64,000 nucleotides of DNA. It comes from Vibrio tapetis subsp. quintayensis (GTDB lineage: Bacteria > Pseudomonadota > Gammaproteobacteria > Enterobacterales > Vibrionaceae). The notes beneath the pieces are model-generated. The model had not been told where the DNA came from and did not search any database. It was given only the letters and a program-made list of their open reading frames with translations. Positions 33,523-42,958 of the stretch are shown here, in pieces (the first letter of the stretch is position 1; every line of letters begins with the position of its first letter). The translations under genes were made by a program, and so were the position numbers. The stretch lies in the NCBI RefSeq assembly GCF_030409945.1, contig NZ_JAUFQV010000011.1, positions 62,001 to 126,000 on the forward strand. Reading direction: 5' to 3'.

Positions 33523-33747
33523 ATACAAGCTTATCGTAGCTGCCTTGGCTTATTGAACCTGAGTAAAAAATACGGCGATGTTCGTCTAGAGCAAGCCTGT
33601 AAGGATGCTCTTCTAATCAATAAACCCTATCTTAAGTTCGTCAAAAACTTGTTAGTAAACCAGCGGGAAGGCCAACTCTCATCAGAAACTCAAACCACAC
33701 CCAACATAGAGCACAGCAATGTTCGTGGTCCTGACTTTTACCACTAG
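33523..33747 (+). pseudogene. IS21 IstA transposase, C-terminal fragment
   Basis: The open frame, read upstream of the TTG at 33553, gives QAYRSCLGLLNLSKKYGDVR, the conserved C-terminal part of IstA, followed by LEQACKDALLINKPY. The DDE catalytic domain is absent, so transposition is not possible. The frame stops 9 bp before istB. Confidence 0.75.
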
Positions 33748-33756
33748 GAGTACGTA

Positions 33757-34497
33757 ATGAACCAGATAAATGAACAACTAAAAGCACTTCGCCTTGGTCA
33801 TGCAGCACAAGCTTTAGAGCAGCAACGTGAGCAGCTATCCACTTACGCAGAGCTAGCGTTCGAAGAAAGGTTAAGCTTACTTCTAGAGAGTGAGTTGCTT
33901 AACCGAAACCAAACTAAGATCCAAAGGTTCAAGCGACAAGCCAAGCTCAGAGTAGATGCGCAGGCAAGCCAAATTATTTACAAAGAAGGCCGAGGTCTAA
34001 TGCGGAGTCAGATGAGTGAACTTCTGACAGGAAGCTATCTGCACAAACATCAAAATATCTTGATCACTGGCCCTACAGGAGCAGGAAAAACCTATATCGC
34101 TTGCGCTTTATCGGCTCAGGCTTGCGAGCAGCAACATAGCGTTCGATATTACCGTTTGAGTCGCTTACTGGATGATCTAAGTTCAGGACGTCTTGATGGC
34201 ACATATCAAAAACAACTACTGGCACTATCGAAAAAAGGCTTACTCGTCCTAGATGACTGGGGAATAGAAAAGCTCACTCAGGATCATGCAGGTCATTTAC
34301 TGGAGTTACTTGAAGACAGATATCAGGTCAGCAGCACGATGATGATAAGCCAACTTCCTGTAAAAGAATGGTACAACATGATAGGTAACGCCACGGTTGC
34401 TGATGCTGTTTTAGACCGATTAATCCATAACAGCCACCGATTAGAACTAGGAGGGGAATCAATGAGAAAACTGGCGCAATCCGATCAGTTAGAGTAA
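33757..34497 (+). CDS. istB: IS21 IstB ATPase (transposition helper)
   Basis: AAA+ ATPase that assists IS21 transposition. It is full length (246 residues) with Walker A ILITGPTGAGKTYIA, Walker B GLLVLDDWGIE and the arginine-finger region DAVLDRLIHNSHRLEL. Its transposase partner istA is truncated, so the protein is probably without function here unless another IS21 is in the genome. Confidence 0.92.
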   Translation: MNQINEQLKALRLGHAAQALEQQREQLSTYAELAFEERLSLLLESELLNRNQTKIQRFKRQAKLRVDAQASQIIYKEGRGLMRSQMSELLTGSYLHKHQNILITGPTGAGKTYIACALSAQACEQQHSVRYYRLSRLLDDLSSGRLDGTYQKQLLALSKKGLLVLDDWGIEKLTQDHAGHLLELLEDRYQVSSTMMISQLPVKEWYNMIGNATVADAVLDRLIHNSHRLELGGESMRKLAQSDQLE

Positions 34498-34601
34498 AAC
34501 TAGAGGTAGAGAAAAACGGCAGGGTCAGGTGATCGGATTAAACCGAAACGCTGTTTTTCAAGCAAGTTGTCGCTATTTTTACAATTCAGCAACGTGAATG
34601 A

Positions 34602-35646
34602 TTACGCCGCACACTTTTCAGGGTTCAAATACACCTCATCGATATAACTCCAGTCTCTCGTCTGCCGACTCCATCTGCCTGGATTCGTCAATTGAGCACG
34701 TCGATAGACTTGTATACGCTGTCGGAGAATTTCATTATCCTCGCCGCAATGCCTCTGCTGAGGTGTTACATACTTTATGCCACTGTGTTTATGCTCATTG
34801 TTATACCAATCAACAAAATTACTAACCCAACACCGAACATCTTCAATGGAAGAGAACCCATCCACTGGCCATGACGGACAATACTTTATTGTTTTGAACA
34901 ACGACTCAGAGTATGGGTTGTCATTGCTTACTCTTGGCCTAGAATAAGAGCTTACGATCCCAAGGTCATACATCTTTGCAAAGCATGGTGTAACTTCTCA
35001 TAGGAGCACCGTTGTCAGAGTGCAAAGTAATGTTGCCTTGCACACACTTTTCCCGCCATGCTGTTCTTTGGAGTAACTCCGCTGCATATTCACCTAGCTC
35101 CTGATCATACACTTCTGCACCTACTACTTTTCTACTGAAGATATCCATTATCAAATAGAGGTAATAGTGCTTCCCTCGTATTTTCGATGGCAGATAACTG
35201 ATATCCCAGCTCCATACCTGATTCGGTTTGCAGGCTTTTTGAACCTTTGGTCGAGAAGGGCTTGTGCCAGCTTTGTTACGAGTTCGCTTACCTAGCTGGT
35301 TGTTTGCTTTTAATACACGATAAAATGTTGATTCTGAGGCAATGTAAATGCCTTCATCAGCCAACATTGGAACGATAATATTCGGCGGCAAATCTGCGTA
35401 CTCTGGTGTATTGCAGATATCTAATATCTGCAGCCTTTCGGCTTCTGATAGCTTATTATGAGGCTCGTGCTGCCGAGGATGCTGACGCATATCACTTGTG
35501 ACTTCAGCAGAGTTTTCTGTCCAACGTTGAAACGTTCGTATTGATAACCCAACGGTGGAACAAGCCTTTGTCTTTGTTGCCCCTTTACGTACAGCTTCAT
35601 CAACAAGTGTGACTATTTTAAGCCGCTCTGAGATAGGAATCAGTCT
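34602..35646 (-). pseudogene. IS3-like OrfB transposase (rve DDE domain), frameshifted
   Basis: A helix-turn-helix start (GATKTKACSTVGLSIRTFQRW) leads into the integrase core, with catalytic residues visible in WSWDISYLPSK, TLHSDNGAP and NDNPYSES. The frame breaks at 34980-34982: an extra T in a CTTT run gives a stop soon after MLCKDV, whereas reading CTT restores MLAKMYDLGIVSSYS. The enzyme is therefore cut between the second aspartate and the glutamate of the DDE triad. The N-terminal part reads open to about 35646, before any ATG, and presumably needs frameshifting from OrfA. Confidence 0.85.
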
Positions 35647-36152
35647 TCCTCGCTGGTTTCCCAGAGGGCATTGAACTTTTCCCGCAAAACCAGTAGCGCA
35701 GCCGTTTCAGCAAGTGCTTTCTCTTTACGTGCCAACTCCTTCTCCAGTGCTTTTACCTTTCTGCGTTCCTCACGTAGTTGCTTATTTTCTTTGTGTGATA
35801 TTGAAGTCGATGTTGCGCTCTGCGCCTTGATAGATAGTATTCGCCAGGCTTTAACGTCATCGACAAATAACCCTTTAGACCTACAGTATTCAGCTAACTC
35901 ACGTTCAGACATTGTTGCAGTTTCAATCACTATGAAAAATCTCTGCTCCGCTGAATAATCAGTAGTAGTATTTTCTAACGGCGGCTCTGTAGACAATAGG
36001 CCGCTTTCAACAAGTTCATTTCTCCACTTAGATACCACGGAAGGACTCACATCTAATTCTTTAGCAATTCTTCGATGAGACCAATTATATGGTGGTAACA
36101 ACCAAGTTTGACCTTTCGTTTTTACATCAATTGGAACTGGATTAGCTGGCAT
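35640..36152 (-). CDS. IS3-like OrfA (DNA-binding, coiled coil)
   Basis: 170 residues. The N-terminal helix-turn-helix reads WSHRRIAKELDVSPSVVSKW, and the C-terminal third is a heptad-rich coiled coil (KENKQLREERRKVKALEKEL) of the leucine-zipper type that multimerises IS3 transposases. It ends where OrfB begins, in another frame. A GGAG ribosome site precedes the ATG. Confidence 0.8.
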   Translation of the reverse strand: MPANPVPIDVKTKGQTWLLPPYNWSHRRIAKELDVSPSVVSKWRNELVESGLLSTEPPLENTTTDYSAEQRFFIVIETATMSERELAEYCRSKGLFVDDVKAWRILSIKAQSATSTSISHKENKQLREERRKVKALEKELARKEKALAETAALLVLREKFNALWETSEED

Positions 36153-36162
36153 AGTTATCTCC

Positions 36163-36384
36163 TTAAAAATCTAGACGACAACTATGCTGACACAGGGGGG
36201 AAACGCCCGATCGGAATCGCCGAAATACGCACTCATCATCAGTTTGTTTGAGTTTCTTCAACCAATAATGAAAAGTGGCGTAATTGATGTCGTGCTCTTT
36301 GCAAAACTGCGGAACAGAAAGTCCGCTTTCTTGCTGATTAGAGACAATGGCTGTCCAATGTTGATGTTTTTCTGATTGAGTCAT
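36163..36384 (-). pseudogene. IS66 TnpA, 5' fragment
   Basis: The first about 50 residues match IS66 OrfA/TnpA: MTQSEKHQHWTAIVSNQQES, then PQFCKEHDINYATFHYWLKK. After about LKQTDDE the frame runs into foreign sequence of the inserted element. A closely similar fragment is at 42101 on the other strand. Confidence 0.8.
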
Positions 36385-36577
36385 AGTTCCTCCGTTAGGT
36401 TGGTAAAACTATGACAAAGGTAGAGCGGAATTAGAACGTGTGGTTAATTAGACGCTTACTGAGGAGCGTCTCGAAAAGCACGTTAAACTAAATGGCAGTT
36501 ACACAGAATTATTTACAGGGTCGTTACAGCCTCGTCAAATATATGGGTGTCCTGTGTTTTTCCTTTCTTTATTGTTT

Positions 36578-37642
36578 CTACAAGTAAGTCCCTTCATATT
36601 TATGTGCGATTATTTCCCAAGTATAACGACTTATCGCAACCTCTCTCATAGCCTTACCATTCGACTTGAGTTCTTTTGTATTGCTATCGGCATTTAATAG
36701 CTTTGCTAAGTCAACACTACTCTTAAAATAACACGCCTTTTCTTCCGTACTATATCGATTAAAGTTACAATCGAATGCAAGAATAGGGACACCAAAATGC
36801 ATCATTTCCACCAACGATGGGTTTGTCCCACCTGCTGAATGTCCGTGCAGATACAAAGAACAGTCACTTCGCAGTCTATAAAGCTCTTCGATGTCATAAA
36901 TAGGATCTAACAATTCTATATTAGTGTATTTTGAGTAGGTTCTTTTTAACTTACGACCAAACTCACTGGCTGCCCAATTTCCAACAAACTTAAGGTGCTT
37001 CGTAGTTCTTGAGTAAGCTTCAAGAATCATCTCAACATTATTTTCTGGCTCTATCCGACATAGACCTAGAGCATAGTTACCTTTTTTCGCTTCGTAATGA
37101 GCTGAATTTTTTGGTATTGCATGGTCACCTCCATACGCAATAGTTTCAGATTTCACTCCATATTCGTCAAATACATAATCAGTAATTGCTTGGTTATCGG
37201 TAACTATTACATCAGAATGCTTTACCGCGATTGATTCTGAAAACTTTAAGAAGCGCTTCACCCACCTCCCCCATTTTTCGCGTTTCCATTCTAATCCATC
37301 AATATTAGTAACTATTTTTGATTTAGAAAAAAACTTGAATATTGGAAGGAAAACACACCCAGAAACTCCTAAGATGAGTACTACATCGGGTTTTATTACC
37401 CACGTTTTCATCATTGATAAAATATCGTAAGGTATACTTTGAATACCATTAGCTTTCAATGGTAAATAATATAACTTCGCCGTATTATGTTCATCTAGCC
37501 TATCTGTATAGCTTTTGCCTGAACAAAAAACTGAATATTTAGTACCATGATTTTTATTTAAAGTCAGATTTTCGACTAGCGATTCAAAACCACCATAACA
37601 AGCTGGTATCCCAACAGTACCGATAACAACAACTTTTCTCAT
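36578..37642 (-). CDS. Glycosyltransferase with DUF1972 domain (rhamnosyltransferase-like)
   Basis: GT-B enzyme whose N-terminal about 170 residues are the DUF1972 domain (VVVIGTVGIPACYGGFESLVENL), followed by a family-4 donor domain with LYLHGHSAGGTNPSLVEMMHF and ILAFDC. Relatives such as Cps2T/WchF are beta-1,4-rhamnosyltransferases. It overlaps rfbC by 4 bp, which fits a rhamnose role, but the dTDP-rhamnose pathway here is broken. Either the donor is made by genes elsewhere or the enzyme is idle. Length 354 residues is complete. Confidence 0.83.
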   Translation of the reverse strand: MRKVVVIGTVGIPACYGGFESLVENLTLNKNHGTKYSVFCSGKSYTDRLDEHNTAKLYYLPLKANGIQSIPYDILSMMKTWVIKPDVVLILGVSGCVFLPIFKFFSKSKIVTNIDGLEWKREKWGRWVKRFLKFSESIAVKHSDVIVTDNQAITDYVFDEYGVKSETIAYGGDHAIPKNSAHYEAKKGNYALGLCRIEPENNVEMILEAYSRTTKHLKFVGNWAASEFGRKLKRTYSKYTNIELLDPIYDIEELYRLRSDCSLYLHGHSAGGTNPSLVEMMHFGVPILAFDCNFNRYSTEEKACYFKSSVDLAKLLNADSNTKELKSNGKAMREVAISRYTWEIIAHKYEGTYL

Positions 37643-38187
37643 AACAACTGCTCAACTTTGCATAATTCTTTTACTTGTGCATCCTTTGGCGATAACCGTA
37701 GTTCATTATCTAGAGGCCATTCAGTGCCTATATCAGGAGCATCCCACTTAATAGAATGCTCAGCCGACGAGTTATAGTAATTTGGACACTTATAGACAAA
37801 CTCAGCCTCATCACTGGTCACATAAAACCCATGCACAAAACCTTCCGGGCCCCAAAGCTTGCACTTATTCTCTACCGATAAGTAGACACCTACCCACTGA
37901 CAAAACTCCAAAGAGTCCTTACGCACATCCACGGCGACATCAAACACTTCACCTGAAACGACTCGCACCAGTTTCTCTTGCGTGTTTTCCGTTTGGTAAT
38001 GCAAACCACGCAAAATCCCTTTGCTGGATTTAGAATGATTATCCTGAGCAAAGGTCGTCTGCTTTCCCGTTACTAACTCTTCAAATTTCTTCTGCTGCCA
38101 GGTTCCCATAAAGAAACCACGCTCATCGCCAAATACTTGCGGCTCAATGATTTTAATGTCGGGAATATTTGTCTCAATTACTTTCAT
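37639..38187 (-). CDS. rfbC: dTDP-4-dehydrorhamnose 3,5-epimerase
   Basis: Full-length RmlC cupin (182 residues). The catalytic histidine is in GILRGLHYQTENTQEKLV, and the acid/base region continues DVAVDVRKDSLEFCQWVG, then WGPEGFVHGFYV and CPNYYNSSAEHSI. It makes dTDP-4-keto-L-rhamnose. It is the only intact gene of the rhamnose operon here, lying 12 bp after the rfbD pseudogene. Confidence 0.92.
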   Translation of the reverse strand: MKVIETNIPDIKIIEPQVFGDERGFFMGTWQQKKFEELVTGKQTTFAQDNHSKSSKGILRGLHYQTENTQEKLVRVVSGEVFDVAVDVRKDSLEFCQWVGVYLSVENKCKLWGPEGFVHGFYVTSDEAEFVYKCPNYYNSSAEHSIKWDAPDIGTEWPLDNELRLSPKDAQVKELCKVEQLL

Positions 38188-38199
38188 AATATCTAATAC

Positions 38200-38853
38200 C
38201 TAGCTGTAGGCTTTAATTTTTTTAAGAGCCCCTTGCCAATCACTTGGGGCAATACCAAATACGTCTTGCTTACAGAAATTCAACCGTGAATTGGCTGAGT
38301 GCTGCTCTGCAGAGTCAAAGATGGTTTGGGTAAACTGATAATGAGGCTCACCCACAAAGTGGTACACCTCTGATTGCTCAGGGCTGGAGAACTTATCCAT
38401 TATCACCACCAGCGCTTTGGCAATATCACCCGCATACGTAGGACCACCAAACTAGTTGCCGATAACGCCTAGCTCCGAGCGCTCTTTACCAAGACGAAGC
38501 ATAGTTTTGACAAAGTTATTCCCATGCTCACCAAATACCCATGCAGTGCGCTGTATCGCAAAACGAGTACAATGCCTCATTACGACTTGTTCACCCGTTA
38601 GCTTGCTTTGACGCTCCCGCCCCTTTGAGTTGAGTATGTCGGTTTCTACGCAAAGCTGTGAACTGTCACCGTCAAACACGTAATCGGTTGAAATGTGCAA
38701 AATCAAGGCACCCAGCGTCTGTACCACTTTCGCCAAATACAGCGGGCCATCACGATTAATGGGGTAACTCATATCAACATCGCTTCGCGTTGGATAGTTA
38801 ATTAATCAAATAGTGACCAACCTGACCATGACTCCCGTAATTAGTACTTTCAT
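38200..38853 (-). pseudogene. rfbD: dTDP-4-dehydrorhamnose reductase, broken
   Basis: Remains of RmlD in order. It starts [10 protein letters not shown] at 38853, runs out of frame, then resumes as NRDGPLYLAKVV, HISTDYVFDGDSS and RTAWVFGEHGNNFVKTMLRL. An in-frame TAG at 38452-38454 replaces the glutamine of the conserved NQFGGPT, and the frame continues to the normal end IAPSDWQGALKK. Compared with the family, roughly 60 codons after the start are deleted, removing most of the NADPH-binding domain. The gene therefore has both a deletion and an amber stop. Confidence 0.88.
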
Positions 38854-39031
38854 GACTGCTGTGCTTTCTTGGTTTTATCATCGACAAGACGTGACAAATA
38901 CTCTAGGTTACAGGCGTATGTCAAGCAATCAACATTGTCGACACTGTCTGATGTGTTGTTGATGATGTGGCGCACAACGGCTGAACTGATGAAACCTGCG
39001 CCTTCGGGGCTAATATCTTAATATTATTCAT
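38850..39031 (-). pseudogene. rfbB: dTDP-glucose 4,6-dehydratase, remnant
   Basis: Only about 50 codons remain. After a frameshifted start, the frame reads [20 protein letters not shown] and [16 protein letters not shown], the N-terminal nucleotide-binding part of RmlB, then stops at a TGA that overlaps the rfbD ATG. The catalytic domain and the whole of rfbA are missing, so a deletion joined the 5' end of rfbB to rfbD. The ATG at 39031 overlaps the manB stop. Confidence 0.8.
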
Positions 39032-40464
39032 AGACGCTCATTAAAAGCTAGAGTTGTAACTTTTTCTAACGCGGTTTTCACAATAGCGTACGCTATTTCT
39101 TTACTGTTTGCCTCTGCATAGAAACGTAGTTCAGGTGCGTTTCCAGAAGGGCGGAGGTGTATTATTCGATTATCAGATAACGTAACACGCAAACCATCCG
39201 TAGTATCTACATTGTTAATATCCACACCAGTCACACCAAGCTGCTCTAGCAGTGCTTTCGGATTTTCCAAACCTTGTTGCAAAATGCGCTTACTTCGCTC
39301 TGTAGCAAAATTCTGAACTCGGTCACTATAAGTTACACGTTTAGGTAGCGCATTTACAAGTCGGGCAATGCCTTTATCAGCGGCTGCAACAAACAACATC
39401 AATACCGGTAAAACTGCGTCGCGGGTTGGTAACGCTTTAATATAGTTATAACCAACCTGTACATCACTACCTAACAAGTAACCACCGTTCGCTTCGAAAC
39501 CTGCAAACGTTTTATATTTATTTTTATAACTATCAAACTGAGCAATAACATATGGCGACCCAATTTTAGTTCGCTCCACGTGGTTAAACAAAGCACAACT
39601 TTCTATAATTGTATTACAACTTACTGGTACAGCTAAAGCTTCTATATTCATAGCCTTAGAGCAAAGTAGACCAAGAATATCACCACGCAACCATTCACCA
39701 TCCTCATCAGCCACTAATGGACGGTCACCGTCACCATCAGTGGAGAAAATTGCATCCAAATTGTACTGCTTAGACCAGCTTTGGGCTTTTAGTTTGTCAC
39801 TATCAGCTACTGCTTCAGTATCAATAGGGACAAACTCATCACTACGCTCTAGTGAAACAACCTCAGCACCAAGACTGGTAAATAGAGGCTTATATAAATC
39901 ACGCCCCGCACTAGAGTGCTCGTAAATACCAATTCGTTTTCCTTTAAGCAATGACTCTTCAAATAGGTCCGTATAGCGAGCAATATAATCTGTAGCTGCT
40001 TGTTGATTAATTAACAATTCGGGTAAGTCTTCAATTTTAGAAAACGGTACATCAACATTTAAAATCGCTTGTTCATCGGCTTTACTAATCTCACCATCAG
40101 GTCGATAGAACTTAAGACCATTGCGATCGAAAGGAATATGGCTCCCGGTAATCATAATACAAGGTATGCTAGCTTGCATCGCTGCAAAAGCAAGCGCAGG
40201 CGTTGGCACTACACCATAATAAATAAACTCAAGACCTAACTGATCTAACGCTTTGACACATGCTTGCGCCATCGCGGGGCTGCTTGGGCGATTATCAATT
40301 GCTAATGCAACTCTCTTAAAATCAAACTGGTTTTGCATGCATTGAATAAATGCATGAGTAAATGCAGCGCATACATCACCAGTAAATTGCTTGACTAGAC
40401 CGCGCGCCCCACTAGTACCAAACTGAATGCCTGACTCATTAATTACTCTTGAACTAATTAACAT
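39028..40464 (-). CDS. manB: Phosphomannomutase
   Basis: Interconverts mannose-6-phosphate and mannose-1-phosphate for GDP-mannose synthesis. The N-terminal [13 protein letters not shown], the phosphoserine loop [18 protein letters not shown], the metal site [16 protein letters not shown] and the C-terminal phosphate loop [14 protein letters not shown] are all present. Length 478 residues is complete. It lies 62 bp after manC. Confidence 0.9.
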   Translation of the reverse strand: MLISSRVINESGIQFGTSGARGLVKQFTGDVCAAFTHAFIQCMQNQFDFKRVALAIDNRPSSPAMAQACVKALDQLGLEFIYYGVVPTPALAFAAMQASIPCIMITGSHIPFDRNGLKFYRPDGEISKADEQAILNVDVPFSKIEDLPELLINQQAATDYIARYTDLFEESLLKGKRIGIYEHSSAGRDLYKPLFTSLGAEVVSLERSDEFVPIDTEAVADSDKLKAQSWSKQYNLDAIFSTDGDGDRPLVADEDGEWLRGDILGLLCSKAMNIEALAVPVSCNTIIESCALFNHVERTKIGSPYVIAQFDSYKNKYKTFAGFEANGGYLLGSDVQVGYNYIKALPTRDAVLPVLMLFVAAADKGIARLVNALPKRVTYSDRVQNFATERSKRILQQGLENPKALLEQLGVTGVDINNVDTTDGLRVTLSDNRIIHLRPSGNAPELRFYAEANSKEIAYAIVKTALEKVTTLAFNERL

Positions 40465-40526
40465 ACTAAAACTCTACATATATTTTAAAGAAGTGAAGCA
40501 ACTTAAAAAGGCCCCGCACTGTATTC

Positions 40527-41960
40527 TTAAGCACGTCCGTATCTATCTTTAAAGCGAACGATATCATCTTCACCAAGGTATGAGCCCGTTTGAACCTCAA
40601 TCATTTCTAATGGGATTTTCCCTGGATTCTCAAGCGCGTGAATAGTCCCTAAGGGGATATAGGTCGATTGGTCTTCCGTGACTAACATAACTTCCTCACC
40701 ATTGGTAACACGCGCAGTGCCCGCAACGACAATCCAGTGTTCACTGCGATGGAAGTGTTTCTGAATAGAAAGTTTTTGACCTGGGTTCACTGTTATACGT
40801 TTAACCTGGTCACGAGAGCCACAATCAATCGAATCGTATTTACCCCAAGGACGATATACTTCACGATGAATCCTATATTCTGCGCGTTCAGTGTCCTTCA
40901 GCTGCTGTACAATAGATTTAACATCTTGTACTTGCGCTTTATCTGCGACCAAAATTGCATCTTTTGTTTCTACTACAACTAAATTATCAATACCGATTGT
41001 CGCAATCATTTTATTTTCAGCATGTATATAATTATTGCTAGATTTAACCGCGAGCACATCACCTCTGTGTACATTATTCTGAGAATCTTTTTCAGAAACA
41101 TCCCACAGGGCTGACCATGACCCTACATCACTCCAACCAGCATCCATAGGAACAACAACTAACTTACCTGAACCTTCTGGCGCACATACTGGCTCCATTA
41201 CCGCATAATCAATTGAGTTTGAGGGGCACTCTTCAAATGCTCGTTTATCTACACGCACAAAATCCAAATCGTCTTGGGTTGCATTCATGGCTTTTACGCA
41301 AGCTGCTAGAATTTCAGGATGATGCACTCCGAGCTCTTTAATATATTGAGAGGCTTTAAACAAAAACATCCCGCTATTCCAATAGTACTCATCAGAATCT
41401 AAATAAGCCTTAGCGGTACTTAAATCAGGCTTTTCAACAAAACTATCTACCTTGAATGCAACATCGTTGGGGGTTCCACGCTTAATATAACCATACCCAG
41501 TTTCAGCTGCAGTTGGTACAATACCAAAGGTAACTAACTGCCCCGCCTCTGCATGAACTAAAGCTTGATTCACTGACTGTTGAAAGGCCGTTTGGTTTTG
41601 TATCAAGTGATCAGCTGCAAGCACTAACAATATTGGCTCAACATCGGTACCTTCAACTTGCTTCAAAGCATGCAGCGCTGCTAACCCAATAGCAGGGGCA
41701 GTATTACGCCCAACTGGTTCTAAAATAATCCCAGAATGCTCAAAACCACCTATACGTACTTGTTCTGCAGCGAGAAAACGATGCTCTTCATTACAAATAA
41801 GTAATGGTGCTTTATACTCAAGGCCCTCCAAACGAGTAAAGGTCTGCTGCAGCATGGACAGTTCACCCGTTACTTTTAAAAACTGTTTTGGATACAACTC
41901 TCGAGAAAGAGGCCAAAGTCGACTGCCGGTACCTCCGGCCATAATTACAGGGTATAGCAT
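40527..41960 (-). CDS. manC: Mannose-1-phosphate guanylyltransferase / mannose-6-phosphate isomerase
   Basis: Bifunctional enzyme. The guanylyltransferase domain (1-340) has [29 protein letters not shown] and [10 protein letters not shown]. The C-terminal cupin isomerase domain (about 360-470) has [31 protein letters not shown] and [14 protein letters not shown]. Length 477 residues is standard. No GDP-mannose dehydratase (gmd) or fucose synthase is seen, so the product is probably used as mannose or by genes outside the window. Confidence 0.93.
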   Translation of the reverse strand: MLYPVIMAGGTGSRLWPLSRELYPKQFLKVTGELSMLQQTFTRLEGLEYKAPLLICNEEHRFLAAEQVRIGGFEHSGIILEPVGRNTAPAIGLAALHALKQVEGTDVEPILLVLAADHLIQNQTAFQQSVNQALVHAEAGQLVTFGIVPTAAETGYGYIKRGTPNDVAFKVDSFVEKPDLSTAKAYLDSDEYYWNSGMFLFKASQYIKELGVHHPEILAACVKAMNATQDDLDFVRVDKRAFEECPSNSIDYAVMEPVCAPEGSGKLVVVPMDAGWSDVGSWSALWDVSEKDSQNNVHRGDVLAVKSSNNYIHAENKMIATIGIDNLVVVETKDAILVADKAQVQDVKSIVQQLKDTERAEYRIHREVYRPWGKYDSIDCGSRDQVKRITVNPGQKLSIQKHFHRSEHWIVVAGTARVTNGEEVMLVTEDQSTYIPLGTIHALENPGKIPLEMIEVQTGSYLGEDDIVRFKDRYGRA

Positions 41961-42025
41961 ATTAATTCCTTAATGAAACAAATATTAATTGTTCTGTTGT
42001 TGAGCTCTAGATAAAAGCACAGAAT

Positions 42026-42617
42026 GTAAGTACGCAATTAACCCCACATTCTAATATCAGCAAGCCTTTGTGATAGTTTCCTAAACAAACGGAGGAACTA
42101 TGGCTCAATCTGAAAAACAACAACCTTGGACAACCATTCTCTCTAATAAGCAAGAAAGTGGACTTTCTGTTCCGAGCTTTTGCAAAGAGCACGGCATCAA
42201 TTACGCCACTTTTAATTACTGGTTGAAAAAGCTCAAACAGCCGATGATGAACAAGTCGTCCACCAAGTGGTAATGATTGAGCTTCCATCTTTAAGTTCTG
42301 AGACCGTTGTTGTACACCCTACCTAATGGACTTAGAGCTGAGCTGCCAAGCTCGTTACTTCAAACTTGGCTTAAGGCGCTGTAATTCTCCCAAGTGGTAC
42401 TGTTTATCTCGCCTCTGATATTACCGGTATGAGAAAGTCGATTGATGGCCTATCTCTCATTGTTGCGGACATATCAGAAATGGATCCATTGAGCAAGAAA
42501 CTAAAAGCTTAAGTGCTTCTGACGCGCCCCCTTCGAGACGACCTGACCCATATTATGCATTGGTACCCAAAAATAGATGAAGTCGAATAAGACCTCACTG
42601 GTTAATCAGGCGCTTAC
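42026..42617 (+). mobile_element. Internally deleted IS66-family copy (592 bp)
   Basis: Both ends are recognisable: GTAAGTACGCAATTAACC at the left and GTAAGCGCCTGATTAACC (minus strand) at the right. Inside, in order on the plus strand, are the tnpA start (MAQSEKQQPWTT, 42101), a frameshift, a tnpB piece (YLASDITGMRKSIDGLSL, about 42395) and the last codons of tnpC (RDDLTHIMHWYPKIDEVE). No protein can be made whole. The flanking 8 bp differ, so no target duplication is kept. Confidence 0.8.
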
Positions 42618-42646
42618 AAATTTTTAACTGATGCCTCAATCTGAAT

Positions 42647-42696
42647 GTGCCGTCAACCCTTTAAATATTGGCATGTTCGTGAATTTTCCTTGATAT
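42647..42696 (-). repeat. Second copy of an ISAs1-type element end
   Basis: About 50 bp resemble the end of the decayed element at 49660-49710 at roughly three of four positions, in the same orientation; the best block is CCTTTAAATATT. It is a solo end without transposase sequence. Together the two copies flank the wzy-to-wzx cassette as direct repeats. Confidence 0.6.
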
Positions 42697-42958
42697 AGTT
42701 GCCGTTGGTAGTAATGAAGTACTACAGGCATTGATAGATCCAATTCGCCGTAAATTCATGAGGTCAGTGCCAATGCTACTATGGCACAAAATACTACCAT
42801 CAAGCATTGCAGCGAAAAGTTACGAAACCATTAATTCCACTGCATTCAGTATAGCCTTGTCACCCAAGAATTTGGCTACTAAAGCTTTACAAAATGGTCA
42901 ATCAGCCAGCACCTTACAAAAGCAGCTCTAATGAGCAGGCTTTATGTACTAACAACGT

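Larger units (their letters stand above)
33521..34583 (+). mobile_element. IS21-family element remnant
   Basis: Contains the 3' end of istA and a complete istB on the plus strand. The left end is lost at the junction with IS66 tnpC (about 33520). The right end is probably near 34583, where the sequence ends in TTTTTACA before IS3-like sequence takes over. The boundaries are estimates. Confidence 0.7.
34562..36190 (-). mobile_element. IS3-like two-ORF insertion sequence, damaged
   Basis: Contains orfA (35640-36152) and a frameshifted orfB (34602 to about 35646) on the minus strand. The two outer ends read inward share AGTTGTCG followed by an ATTTTTA stretch (about 34566 and 36182), which I take as the remains of inverted repeats. 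It sits inside the tnpA of the IS66 shell, so it entered after that element. End positions are approximate. Confidence 0.65.
33202..36459 (-). mobile_element. IS66-family element shell, interrupted and decayed
   Basis: Terminal inverted repeats are visible: GTAAGCGTCTAAT at 33202-33214 and its reverse complement ending at 36459, 13 bp identical, with the start expected for IS66. Between them remain a tnpC 3' end (33229) and a tnpA 5' end (36163), both on the minus strand. Most of tnpB and tnpC is gone, replaced by IS21 and IS3-like sequences. The 8-bp flanks (GTTAAAGC and TGAGGAGC) do not match, so no target duplication survives. Confidence 0.8.
41961..42958. other. Gene-poor stretch with IS66 and ISAs1 remains
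   Basis: No intact gene is supported. It contains an internally deleted IS66 copy (42026-42617), a copy of an ISAs1 end (42647-42696), and a 67-codon open frame (42731-42931, plus strand) that I do not recognise and would not call a gene. The stretch separates manC from the AT-rich wzy/wzx cassette. Confidence 0.6.

Noticed and set aside
34966..34986. Programmed frameshift inside the IS3-like orfB
   Set aside because: Programmed slippage in IS3 elements lies between orfA and orfB, not in the middle of the DDE domain. A one-base insertion explains it.
42731..42931. 67-codon open frame in the IS-rich gap
   Set aside because: No recognisable family and no clear ribosome site, and it lies among insertion-element remains; probably chance or debris.
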